In this document: one piece after another, positions 1-11,566 of the stretch
Numbering within the stretch: position 1 is the first letter of the stretch
How the letters are laid out: every line of letters begins with the position of its first letter
Source of the DNA: Aptenodytes patagonicus
Lineage: Eukaryota > Chordata > Aves > Sphenisciformes > Spheniscidae
Reading direction: 5' to 3'
Assembly: GCF_965638725.1 (NCBI RefSeq)
Contig: NC_134949.1
Coordinates: forward strand, 47,706,151 to 47,770,150
DNA length: 64,000 nucleotides
Position numbers and translations under genes: made by a program
The notes under the pieces: generated by a model
Database searches by the model: none
The model's input: only the letters and a program-made list of their open reading frames with translations
What the model was told of the DNA's origin: nothing

Positions 1-2542
1 CCTAGAATCTAATATTGTAAAGCCTTTTGTTAGGATGCAAAAAACATTTTAGTTGATTGGATGAATAATCCCTATGGTTAAAACAATCCTCCTCAGGGGA
101 AAAAAAAAAAAAAGATTTGCTATTTTATAGTAGGTATAGAAAAGGTCTTAGAAATAGTTTACTTAATAGTTCTTGCATGAATGAAATCTCTTGGTTATTT
201 TTCTGTATTACCAAATCTTTAGGGTAGTTGTATAACACATATACTGCAGTTGTTGTGTTTTGGTATTTTATTTAATGATCTTTTAAATAAAGAGCTGTTT
301 GGAACAGACAACATACCTTTTGTTCTGTTCAAAAAGAAGGAATAACACCACATGGAGCAAAGGTATATGTGTATGTACCCATGAATGAAGAGTTTATTCA
401 AATTATTCTGAATTTTACAGCAAATAAAGTATAACTTATGGGGATATGTAACTGCAGAATACTATGGTACCATGATACTTTTGCCATTTGCTGCAGAAAT
501 AGACAATAATGACACAAATTTCTAAATGATTGTCTTTAATATGCAGAAGGCACTGAAGTACTAAGATTGCAGCTGCTTTTGAAGGTGAAATCCTTGGTGA
601 ATACTTAACCTCCATTCTCCTCAAAAGTTTACATTTACTGAAGGCATTTTTTTCATTATAGTGGAGTTAAGAGTTACTATTCCAAGACCCTGCCTGTGGA
701 GAATGAGGGAGTTATGAATATTACATGTACCTCCACTTTACTTTTGTGGTTTTACAGATTTCTGTGTTAGAGAGTTGAACTGAAAGGGGCTGTAAGGGAA
801 CAAGCAAATGGGAAACGAAATACAGACAGATAAGGGACTTAATGAGAAAATGTGGGAAGATGTTAACTGGGTATTCCTTCTGTCTGGCTCCAAGCCAAAG
901 AGTGTCAGAGCTGGCTGAGACATGGGTCATAGGTATTTGGATGGCGGGAGGGAGAAAGGGAGGGGAAAGTCAGGGAGAAAGGAGGAAAGGGAATCTAATA
1001 CTGAGTTAAGTCTTGCTAGGTTAGTGTTAGTTGAGGACTAAAGTGTACATAGGCTGTATGAACTAGAAGATACAGGTTATTCTGAAAAGAAGGGGAGTTC
1101 CCAGCAGAGGGTAGTAAGGGCAACCATCTGGCCCCCATTCCCAACACTTCCCTTGAATCAAGAAAAGCAGCTTAAAACTGAAGAGGTTTCAAATTGAGAG
1201 TTTTTAAGATGAAACTGGAACAACTAAAGAAAGCTGATCAGGAAAAGGAGAGAGTGGGTGGCAAGGGTCAGGAATGACACAAATCAGAGTCAGTTCAATC
1301 ATTCAGTAAGTTGTGCAGAGCCAGGAATATCAGTACTGAGTAGGGCAGAAATACAGATTGCTGTTAATAGTTTGGGGTTATCCACACCAATCTGCCCAGG
1401 TTCAAGAAGGCTTGTGGTTTGAATCTGTGTCTCAAGCAAATTAGCACCATTTTCTCACACTGATCTCAGAATTAGAAGACATCATGGTATCCATGCAGGA
1501 GGCAAGGAAGACCTTTTAAGAGCTATGAAAAAGAACAGAAGAAAACTTAGCTCCAAGGAGAAGGCCTTATCATAAAGCAGAAGCTCATTTCATTCTTGAA
1601 AGGTAACGAGAAACTTACATTTTTAGGTGTGTATACATTGATAGATCATACACTGCTTATTTTCTCTACTTCATATTCTTTTCCCTGTTTTTTTTTTTTT
1701 CCCCGCTGTGGAGAGACCATTTATTACAATTTATGAAAGTATTCAAAAAAGCATGAATCTTTAGGAATTTAATTGTTAATGTCTCTTGATATTTTCCATC
1801 TCTGATGTACTCATTCTCATTCACCATAGCACTAATTCCTCATCCTACTTCAAATTCCTGTGCCATTATTTACTCTGGTTCACTTAGCAAGTTCCCTAAT
1901 ACGGCTGAATCAAATATTAGTGAAATAAAAATAAATTACATGTAGTGCATTTAGCTTGTATTAAAAAAAAGTTATCAGAGAAAAATATTGTCATACATGA
2001 ACTGAATTTTATCCCATTTTACATGTATCTAGTTAAATTTTCCATTAAAAGCCTCAAATTCTACTAAAATTACATTAGTCTGTAGTTATACAGATTAATC
2101 CTCTTCCCACTAGCTCTTAAATATAAATTTGTTTTTGTATCATACTAGTCCAAGATGTATATATTGTTAAAACCAATATCTGCAGCTTCAGAATTCAGAT
2201 TTATTGCTTTGAATGTTGGCATGGAGCTTACCCAGGACCCGGACTCAATCCTCTGTATCATTTGTGCTCTGATAATCTTTAGGAAGTGTAGCAAAACATT
2301 CCTTTTCAGAAAAATGATGCTCAGCTAGCCATCTCTTTACATCCTTTACACCCCCAAAGAAACAAAGACAGACAGAAAGACTTGAAAGTAATTCCCTATT
2401 CCATAAAAGAGTTTTGAACTAAGAAAACAGAATTAGAAAGTAATTTTGTATAGGCTTCATTATTGCTCATGCTTGCATGTGGTTAGACCTCAGGTTTTAT
2501 GGTTTTTCCATGGTAATAAGATATTTTGAATGCTAGAAATAT

Positions 2543-2595
2543 CTAACACTAACATCTAACGCTAACGTCTGGCACTAACATCTGACACTGACACT
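2543..2595. repeat. Four-copy degenerate 13-bp tandem repeat
   Basis: Four consecutive units begin with CTAACACTAACAT, CTAACGCTAACGT, CTGGCACTAACAT and CTGACACTGACA. They share the CTRRCRCTRACRT pattern with one to four changes between units. This is a short diverged minisatellite in otherwise unique intergenic DNA, and no function is implied. Confidence 0.75.
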
Positions 2596-3314
2596 AGCAT
2601 AGAGAAGATTATGCTTTAGGGAAAACTCACCTTTGTTTAGAGGGTTTAAATATGATCTGTTTCCCACTTTCTTCTTTCTATTTAAGTAAATACTTATTAC
2701 TAAAGTAAAGTAAGGAAATTACTCTTTGAACAGTCTAAAGAATATCTTTGTTAAATACTTCTATATTATTTAGGACAATGAAGAAGTCCAGGGACTGTTC
2801 TAATATAAACTATGCCTAGGTAATAAACACTTGACTGCAGTGTTGCTGCACAGGGACTAAGTTAACTTGAAAAGAATAAATTTAGTTTTTCATAATGTTT
2901 TTTCTTTGGTAGTTTTGATCTTTTTTTCTCTGTATGTCCATTCTTAGTCCGTTCTATTCTGTTTACTCTACAGGGCTCTGGTTTGTTGCTCTGCTTCAGA
3001 CAGGTTGCTCTTATAATTGGAGGGAATAGAGAAGGACAAATGAGGGTGTGTGGTTGCAGAAAACCCCAGTCCTTTCACTTTAGCAAAATGTGCAAAACTT
3101 CAGGGTTCAAACCTGGATGATTTCTGCATGGCCAGCACTCTAAATCAGGTTTCCTTTGAATGTTAATGATACAGAAAAAGACCAGTAAAATATCTGTTGA
3201 GAACCCACTCAACGTGTCCAGAAAACCTGAAATGATCTGGGATTGCTGATATTAGACTTCATGCAAAAAAATCTGTAAACCTGCATTTCTGAACCCTGTG
3301 TTCTCATGTCCTTT

Positions 3315-3335
3315 GGGGGGGGGGGGGGGGGGGGG
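3315..3335 (+). repeat. Homopolymer run of 21 G
   Basis: Twenty-one consecutive guanines interrupt AT-rich sequence. Such runs are rare, can form G-quadruplexes and are error-prone in sequencing, so the exact length is uncertain. Confidence 0.95.
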
Positions 3336-4775
3336 AACAACTATGAGAAACATCTGAATCTCTGTGAAACTTCTCCTTCAGTGTAAAATCAAGGAGTGGT
3401 ATTGGGAACTATAGCTTTTATCAGACAGGCTTCACAGGTAAAAGTTCAGAGAGAAACTCCAGAAATTTATATTCTCTTAAAGAAAGTAATCTAGAACTGG
3501 TCTTTGAAAAAATTAGATTTTCTTCATGTATCTAACGTAATTGTGGCAAATCAGACAGCCTACTTCAACGTATGGTTCTCTGACCTGGTCCCAAAATCCA
3601 TGTTTCTGTGACCTGGATGGATATAGATTATAAACAAGATCTCTTCTGAGGATTCAACAAGGCAGAAGGCAAAGGAAGATATGCTGTGCTAAAACATTTT
3701 TGATGCCTTATTAGCAGCTTTCAGTAGTGTGTGAAGAAACATAATGTACTATTTGCACCACTTTCCAAGGCACGTCTTAATGTGAAAGAAGGAGCTGACA
3801 TTTACTGTGAAAAGTAAAGTCTTTATTTAGATAGAGTGAGTTTTAAAATATCTGAAGCATGGTGCTTGTAAACCTGATTTCTGTTCACTTAAGCACTTCA
3901 GTGCTTTTCTGCTAGAAGTGCCTCTGCCCCTTTGAGGATACTGAAAGTCTCTCTGACTCATCTTCCTCAGCTAAACTTTTACCAAGAAAATGTGTTTGGC
4001 AACAGGTGTGAATGAGAAAGGATTGCTCAGATTCACCATTATAGAAATTCATTTAGACTGATAATATAGAAAGCTAAAGCTTACTAAAACAGTACAGTTT
4101 TGTACTACCAGTTGAAAGAGTTTGAGGAAACAGGGAAAAGGTCATATAAATGGACAATATTTCTTTTGCTAATATATAGGTACACATACACACAAGCACA
4201 CACTTATATATGAAGACACTGCACATAATATCCTCTGCCATGTCTCTGTTAAGCTGTATCTCATCACAAGAAGATCTTCGCAGGGATCTTACTTGATTTT
4301 TCTGGCCAAAAAATGAATGTCTGTGCTTGTTTCATGTATAAAAAAATTCTGATAGTTTCATAATTCTTGCTGTGTATTAGCAGAGCTGGCCAAAACGATG
4401 ACCCATAACTGATCTCTTCTAGTGTGGGTGTGAGCTGCACAACTGGGTAGTATGCCTGATGGTCACCTTCCAACATTCACAAAATCAATTCCATGTCCTG
4501 TATGGTCACACTGGACCTGAACTGAACACAGTTTGGAGTGGGAGAAGAGGGAAAGATGTGGTTGACAGAGAAGCCTCAGTCTTCTAAGACAGCAGTAGAC
4601 CTATAAAAAACCTCAGATATTGCAAAGGTGATAGGAGGGCAGCCTTCTGGAAGCTGGAAATGATGGTCGGATAAAATAGCATAGGTGCAAACAAAAAATG
4701 GAGCAAATGGTTGCTGTTAAAGCTAAATGAAGAAAACAGGGACAGAGGGAGAGAGAGATATTATATTGCTCTCCA

Positions 4776-4840
4776 CATACCATACCATACCATACCATAC
4801 CATACCATACCATACCATACCATACCATACCATACCATAC
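4776..4840 (+). repeat. (CATAC)13 pentanucleotide microsatellite
   Basis: Thirteen perfect tandem copies of CATAC (GTATG on the minus strand) span 65 bp with no interruption. Perfect arrays of this length are usually polymorphic. Open frames through it on both strands (for example a repeated M-V-W-Y-G on the minus strand) are products of the repeat and not genes. Confidence 0.97.
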
Positions 4841-6748
4841 GCTTCTTTAAAAAGGTTGTTGCCATCCTTTAAAGTTGCTTCCTTTCTGACACTGAGTACA
4901 ACAAGATTATGTCTGTCCTCTTCCAAGAACAAGAAACAGCAGGCTTTAACCTGTCCTCCTGGGATTGCAGAAATCAAACCTGTGAGAACTAGTATTTCAA
5001 TTTTCCTATTGAAGTAGCACCCAGTCAGCAGCAGAAGGTGGAAGTGCACAAGCCAGAGTCTAATCTTGTTTTTTGAGAAGACTAACTGATACATGGGTAT
5101 CCTACTGCACTTATTTTTTTTTAACTGGTCTCTAGAGACTTATAATTACAGAAGATCAGTACTACTCAGCAAAACGGAGTTTCATCTGTAATTCCTTAAA
5201 AGCATCCTGATTGTTGCATGGATTGTAAAAGTAGAGTTACTACAGAGTTGAAAGGGCATGAAATTTGATGTGAAGTAACACAGAAGACAATAAGAGTAGA
5301 AGACACCATCCAGGTCACCGAGTTCAATCCTTCACAATTTTAGGCTGGCAAGTATTAGAGACTTTTCATTTGGAATTCATCTCATGTAGATGTAACCATC
5401 TGAAAGTCAGATATCCAGGTCTAAGCTAGTTATGCAGACTTCCTCCATGCCTAATGAAGAGAGAGGCACTTTAGGGGAGAAATCCTGCATCAGGAATTAT
5501 CTATCTGTAAACAATCTACCTTGGACTAAACACTTCAGCTTCGAGTGTTACAAAGATACCAGGTGAATCTTGATTTGAGCCTATAATGAGTCACAGAAGT
5601 TTCTCCCTACACAATGATCATCATCAGATGAAAAATATGAGCCAGCAAAAGAACTAGTTCCCTGAAACAAAGGTGAAAAAGAATAAAGCAAGATTTGAAG
5701 TAATAATCACCTTACTGCTCCTGGTATCTGGTGTCATAGAAAATATTTTTCCAGTGCCATGTGAGATATTCATTGAGTGAATGTTTGAGAAAACTATCAA
5801 AGATTTAGGAAATATTTTGAAAATTAAAAGGGAAGAGAAATAACATTTCAGATAAAATGGACATAAGGTAAAATTTTAGCAGTAAGTTTATATTTATTGA
5901 ATTAAAAATTAGATTCTTAGATCTGATAGAAAATACTAGCATGTGGCTATGAGTGTGTTATGTATCTGCAGCTAAAGAAAGCCTTAAAGACAATTTACGT
6001 AAGGAAGTGTTGAAAAAAAATTGCAGAGTGTGGAAAAATGATTAAAGAATAATTTTTTGTTTCAAAGGATATTTTCTGTGAAACTACTATAGCCACAGAG
6101 AGATTAACAAGAAGCTTATTTATATATGTTGCTTTGGAAATTTTTGTCACTGAAAAAATGACAGGAAAGCTTGAAAACTTTCTCTAAAAGGGAAGCTGAC
6201 TTACAACGTGTGACAGAATATTGCATATATTGCAATGTTTATGTCCTGATTCAGTAAGTATTTATGAATGTGCTGAAGTTTATGTACTTTGAGTAATCTA
6301 TCTGTACAAACAAACTACTCACCCTTCTTTAACTTATCTTTGTTATCAGTGGCATGAGTATTGCTTTCTTTTTCATTTTACAGATTATCCATTGTTCCTG
6401 GGTGAGTCATGAATCTAAAAGAGATCAAATTTACATCTGTAATTCTGTTACTAGCAGAAAATGTCTTATTGAAGTTTTGGGCTGGCAATCGCAATTTTCC
6501 TTTCAAAAGTGTTTGTGATTACTGTTGACATTTTTATCAGATTTTATACACTATCAATAGAAAGTTCAGGAATTGATTTAATTTTGGAACCAGAGACTGA
6601 AGCTATAAAATTTGCATCTGTATTCCAAAATTTTGGTATATATTATTATCAGATGTGTAGTCTTTCTTTAAATCTTTAACAAAAAGGGAGACAGTGGTGA
6701 GTTGGTGAAGATTCTGGACAAAAGGAGAAGACAAGGAGGAAACAAAGT

Positions 6749-6767
6749 AAGAGAGAGAGAGAGAGAC
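6749..6767 (+). repeat. Short (GA)n microsatellite
   Basis: A run of alternating G and A of about 18 bases lies in a purine-rich neighbourhood. It is probably a minor simple repeat. Confidence 0.8.
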
Positions 6768-9700
6768 TCCAAGGATAATGCTCTTTTCCTTGTTTTACAG
6801 CAACTGAGTAAGCAACAGAGTGTCTTAGACCTTATCATTGCAACCAGACACTATTTGACCTGTTGTAAAGTAAGGAATCAATTTTTCTAAAGCTGCTAAT
6901 AGCTCTGCATGCCTGATTTGTACCATGTTAATCAAGATTGCCTTTTAGAAAACGGTACTTTCTGCATGCTGCTTTTTTTTCCAAACTATTTCAAGCTGAG
7001 CACCTACAAACTGAGGTAGCCTGTAAACGATAAACTGCCACTTGAAAATTATTGGTAGGTTTTTGATGAAATTCCCTGCTTTAACAATGTTTCAGGCCCA
7101 TTTTCAGCTGTAAATAAAGCTATGAGTAAATTACAGGTTTCCATGACTCTTGTGCTCCATCAGTTTCCCAACCCATGGGGAACACTTGATTTTAACAGGC
7201 AAAACCATGCATTTTCCCTTCGTTTTCTTTTTTGGGTGAGGAAGATTAGTTCCTACTGTGGACTTCAGGAGATTACTGGCAATACAAGAAGCTTTTGTAG
7301 AGGACGCCGCCAGTTCAGCATGTACCCATGTCACATCAGCCAACTTATAACCCAGGGTAAGGAAACTAACTGATGAGCTGCTGTTCATGATCAGTGGTCT
7401 TATGATGATCCGCGTTATTGGTGAGCAGGTAGCTGAGGAGGCAGCAGTCAACATGGCAGAGAATAATTCGGCAGAGTATGGATGACAGAGCTGGGAGTTT
7501 GGGCTGTTTCATGTTTGGGACCAAAGGGTAGAATATATGTTTTAATTACGTTTAGCTTCTGAGGCTTTGACTTTCACATGAACAGAGGATAATTAGAAAA
7601 CAGTCCTGCTCCAGGCTTGAAGCCTACTTTTCACATCCACACAGCTTAGGGTGGAGTGTCAGGACTTGTGTTAAGCGTCATATTCCCAGGGGCCCCAAGC
7701 TCAGCCTCTGGAACTTAAGGATTAGCAAGTTGGACCCTTTTACTGGTGAATGCATATCAAGGCATTGCCTGGAGAGACACAGTGAATAAAGCATAGACAA
7801 CAGCATTATATTTTGCCTTTTAAGTTTTTCCTTTGTTAAAACCAGTAACATACAGCTTCCACTGAGTTCAGATGATGAAATAACAGTTTCCCAATAACAG
7901 AAAAATCACTGTATTCTCAGATGAAAATACAAAGCTTTCAACTGGGAGCCCTTCAGCATTTTTTTTCACTTGTAAGCATTTAAATGTCTACATATACAGA
8001 TTCTCATTCAATACAATACTTGGAGATGAAGTGTAAGAGTATTAACTACCTAGAATACAGCTTGAAACATCATGAATCACATCACCCCCTGCCACCAATA
8101 CCCATGGGTCTTGCAAGACAAACCCATACCCTCTAAGAGCTTCAAAATTCACTGTCTATACCGAGTTACTCAGTTCTAGAAGGTGCTGGGGATGCTGATG
8201 TGGCGTTATGCACACGCTCACCTGTTAGCTGAGGTAATTCTTTCAGAATCAGTGGGAATCTTCCTGTGTTGAAGCCACGGCCCATCTTTAAGCCAAGGCC
8301 TATCTTTTAGCCAAAGTTAAATCTTCCTTGAGGTGTCAAAGCATTCAGAACATTCAGGAGTTATATCATGATATCTAAATAAGGTTTAAGTACTTACTTT
8401 GGAGTGCCCAGGACCTTACACTTAATCCACCAGAAAAGTGGACCAGTATTACAGGTGAGACAGGGAGCAAAATACAACTAGTAAACCCTGCTAAGAAGAA
8501 ACAGATGAAAACAGTGTGGTCAGGAATCACTGCTGAAGTGGGATAGAAATATATTAAAACATTTGATTAAAAAAATAATTGTGAATATCTCTCCTACTCA
8601 ATCTGTTGAAAATAAAGCTATCTGACATCTGAAACAATAATGAACAGACTACAAGGAAAGTCACTTTATTAACGAAGAATTCCTCTTGCTTTTTAGGTAA
8701 TGAGTGGAAAACGGTCTTCACAAGTATGGGGTTTTTTTGCTATATACCACCATCTGGTGGAAATAAAGAGAAAGACAAAGCTTTTGAGCAGTTACCTTGT
8801 CTTGATAATTGGGAAGCTTTAGTTTCCTAGCACTAATTGACTTCAATGGGCCCTTAAGGCTTTAGTGTACCAAATCACTTAAAAATATGTGAAATTTCCA
8901 CACTGCTCTATTCAGCTTATTTACTTCAAACAGTTATTTAATTTTAAGGGATTTACTTTTAAGGGGCTTAAGGATCTTCTTAAAGCTAAATACACACTTC
9001 AGTATTTCTTAATATCTGCTCTGTAAGACAAGACAGAATTTTGCACATGGTGATATAAGATACTTCCAAATATTTTGCTAAATATCAAGTAAGATTTATC
9101 ATATAGACTATAGTCTATTGCTGTGTATTCTAGGTATTGGTAGAATTTGATTTCTTTCTCTTTCAAAAAATTGGTAGCAAGATGACTTTCTATTAGGGTT
9201 TTTTTTCCCCTCATATTTTGGTTAAAATCTTAGGGGAAAAATTCTGGTCATATTGCCCATGCACTTTGGGAGTTAAACTTCATTTTGCACTGCATTGAAA
9301 ATTCACGTTACCAGAGTTCATGATATATGCTGATAGTATCTGTGCTCTCTCTGTGGTCAGCATGCACTTTCTGTGTTGACACTAACAAATGTTGTTAAAT
9401 ATTGTGAGTACAACAAGATCAGAAATAAAATATATATCCATTAAAAAAAGATCTTACTAGAAAAATATTGGGAAAAAAAAGCCAAATAATTATGTTGATG
9501 TTTGTTTTATTGTAGAACTAAATATTCTGCTCTGGAGCTGTTTTCCAGGATCCTCAGTGTCTTCACTTATTTTTTGCCAGCTGCTAGGCTCCCAAGCTAA
9601 ATGCTCAGGCATCCCAAATGTCTACCAACTGATTATCTGGGGAATTGAGATCTGGTACCACCAGATGCTGGGGAATTGGCTGCAGAGAGACCTAAGCAGG

Positions 9701-11003
9701 TTTATAGCCGGGCACCTTACGCAGTCTTGGACACCAGCAAGTCAGCAAAAGCTTGCCAGGGGAATTAAGAGTCTTGCTGAGCTAGGTGACATGGTCACAG
9801 CCAAGTGGTCAGCCTGTCTGCCAGTTTCTGCTGGAGTTTTGGCAAGATAAGCCAGTCCACAGGAGTGTGCCAAGGCCAGACAACTGGCATTTTTTGGTGG
9901 GAAAATGGTTTGTTAACATTTTGACCAAGCCTAACAGCACACTGTGGATATAACTGTGGCATTGGCTTTGTAACAACCGCCCTTCTCGTACTCAATAGAA
10001 GGATCCCCTCTGGTCTCTAGAAAGCCAAAGGGAACGCAGCTGACAGGAGTAGGCCTTCGGTGGTGTAGAGCTGCTGATCCATTCCTGTGTGTCAGGGAGG
10101 AAGAGATCTCAACACTGGTGTAAGGACAATGTTGAACATGGCATATGTTCACAAAGGCTGCCACACGTACAAGGTGGGATAGGATCTGTTTCTCTTGCTT
10201 GCTATTTTCCAGTGAGGCTGTGTTCAGGATGACACAGTTTGTAGCTGTACCTAGCATGTGTGGACACCTGCTTATGGGCCTGGGTGCTGCCCTTTGCAAG
10301 AATAGGAGCTAGCTGTTAAATTTGGTTCAATATCCAGAGTTTGACTGTCCTCATACCTACTAAAATCTGGAAGGGCTAAGTATGTGGGATAGGGGCTCCA
10401 ATTCCACTGGGAACAGAGGATCGATTTTAAGCTATACAGCTGAAGAGAAAAAGGGAAACCTATATCCAGTGGAAAGTGCAGCTGAAATGACTCAGAAGAT
10501 TGTAGCATTTTAATGCCACAGATATTTCTGAAGGCAAGGAATCCATCTATCATACTTATAATAATACTGACCAGCTTTGTTATACCTAATATTGCCAGTT
10601 TTGTAAGCAACTGTTCATTCCTTTTCAATCACATGGCAGTGAGTTTCACAAGTTAATTGTGTCTTGTAACATGAATCCTTTTCAGATATTTTTAAGCAGG
10701 GTGTCTTTAATTTTTGTTTTCAACCTATAATTACGTTAACCTTCAGAGAATGAAAAACAGCATCATTGTTGTCCACTTTTAAGGGTTTTTTTTTTGACAA
10801 ATAGTCTGCTTTTTAATGAGTCCTTCTGTTTCTTTTTTAAAACTAACGTGACATGGCTATATTACATTGTTCCATTACCTAAAGTTCTGTTGCACCACTG
10901 GGCAGCTGGTTTGTTCCAAAAATTGCTTTCTTCCTAAAAGAGATTCTTATATGGCCCACAATACTTTTAAAATTATTGTATGGCTTTTTCAGTTCTCTCC
11001 ATG

Positions 11004-11566
11004 TGTTGTGGTTTAACGCTGATAGGCAGCTAAGCACCACACAGCTGCTCACTCATTCCCCCCCGCAGTGGGATGGGGGAAGAGGAAAGGAAGAGTAAAA
11101 GCAAGAAAACCTGGGGGTCAAAATATTAATTAAAAAAAAGTTTAATAAGTGAAGGATAAATGGCAGAAGAGAGAAAGAAAACAAGACAAGTGATGCAAAG
11201 GCAATCACTCACCACCTCCCACGGGTAGACCAATGCCCAGCCAATTCCTGAGCAACAGACAGTTAAACCCCCTCTTTTCCCTTTTTATTGCTGACCATGA
11301 TGCTATATGGCATGGAATATCTCTTTGGTTAGTTTGGGTCATCTGCCTGGTTGTGTCTCCTCCCTATCTATTGTGCACCCCCAATCTATTCAGTGGGGGG
11401 GCAGAGTGAGAAACAGAGAAGGCCTTGGTGCTGTGCAGACGCTGTTCAGCAATAGCTACAACATCAGTGCATTATCAGTATTGTTTTGGTCACAAATCTA
11501 AACCACAGCACTGTATGAGCTGCTATGAAGAAAGTTAACTCTATCCTAGCCAGGCCCAGTACAACA
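11004..11566 (-). mobile_element. Solo LTR of an avian endogenous retrovirus
   Basis: The element is bounded by TGTTGT on the left and ACAACA on the right, the TG...CA inverted ends of an LTR. I recognise the body as a common bird LTR type: a TGTTGTGGTTTAAC end, then the AAGCACCACACAGC block, a long C-run and a GTTAACTCTATCC block near the other end. In the sense (minus) orientation there is a TATA-like CAATAAAAAG at 11290-11281 and an ATTAAA polyadenylation-type signal near 11137. No gag, pol or env sequence flanks it, so it is a solo LTR left by recombination. Flanking bases do not show a clean target-site duplication (ccatg on the left, catta on the right), which fits an old, decayed insertion. 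The class is probably ERVL-like, judged from memory of the family only. Confidence 0.85.

Larger units (their letters stand above)
1..11003. other. Intergenic DNA 3' of MGAT4C, distal part
   Basis: No convincing gene is visible. Open frames are short, lack known motifs and sit in AT-rich sequence with stops in all frames. Recognisable contents are simple repeats (a 13-bp tandem repeat near 2543, a 21-G run at 3315, a CATAC array at 4776, a short GA repeat near 6750) and two somewhat GC-richer patches (about 7240-7480 and 9540-10320) that I could not classify. From known vertebrate gene order this would be the interval between MGAT4C and its downstream neighbour, but no neighbouring exon is visible. 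Confidence 0.6.

Noticed and set aside
3098..3112. GGGTTCAAACCTGG resembling a tRNA T-arm
   Set aside because: There is no A-box, acceptor stem or anticodon arm at the required spacing.
4613..5094. Minus- and plus-strand frames with repeated M-V-W-Y-G or H-T-I-P-Y units
   Set aside because: They are translations of the CATAC microsatellite with no homology or gene context.
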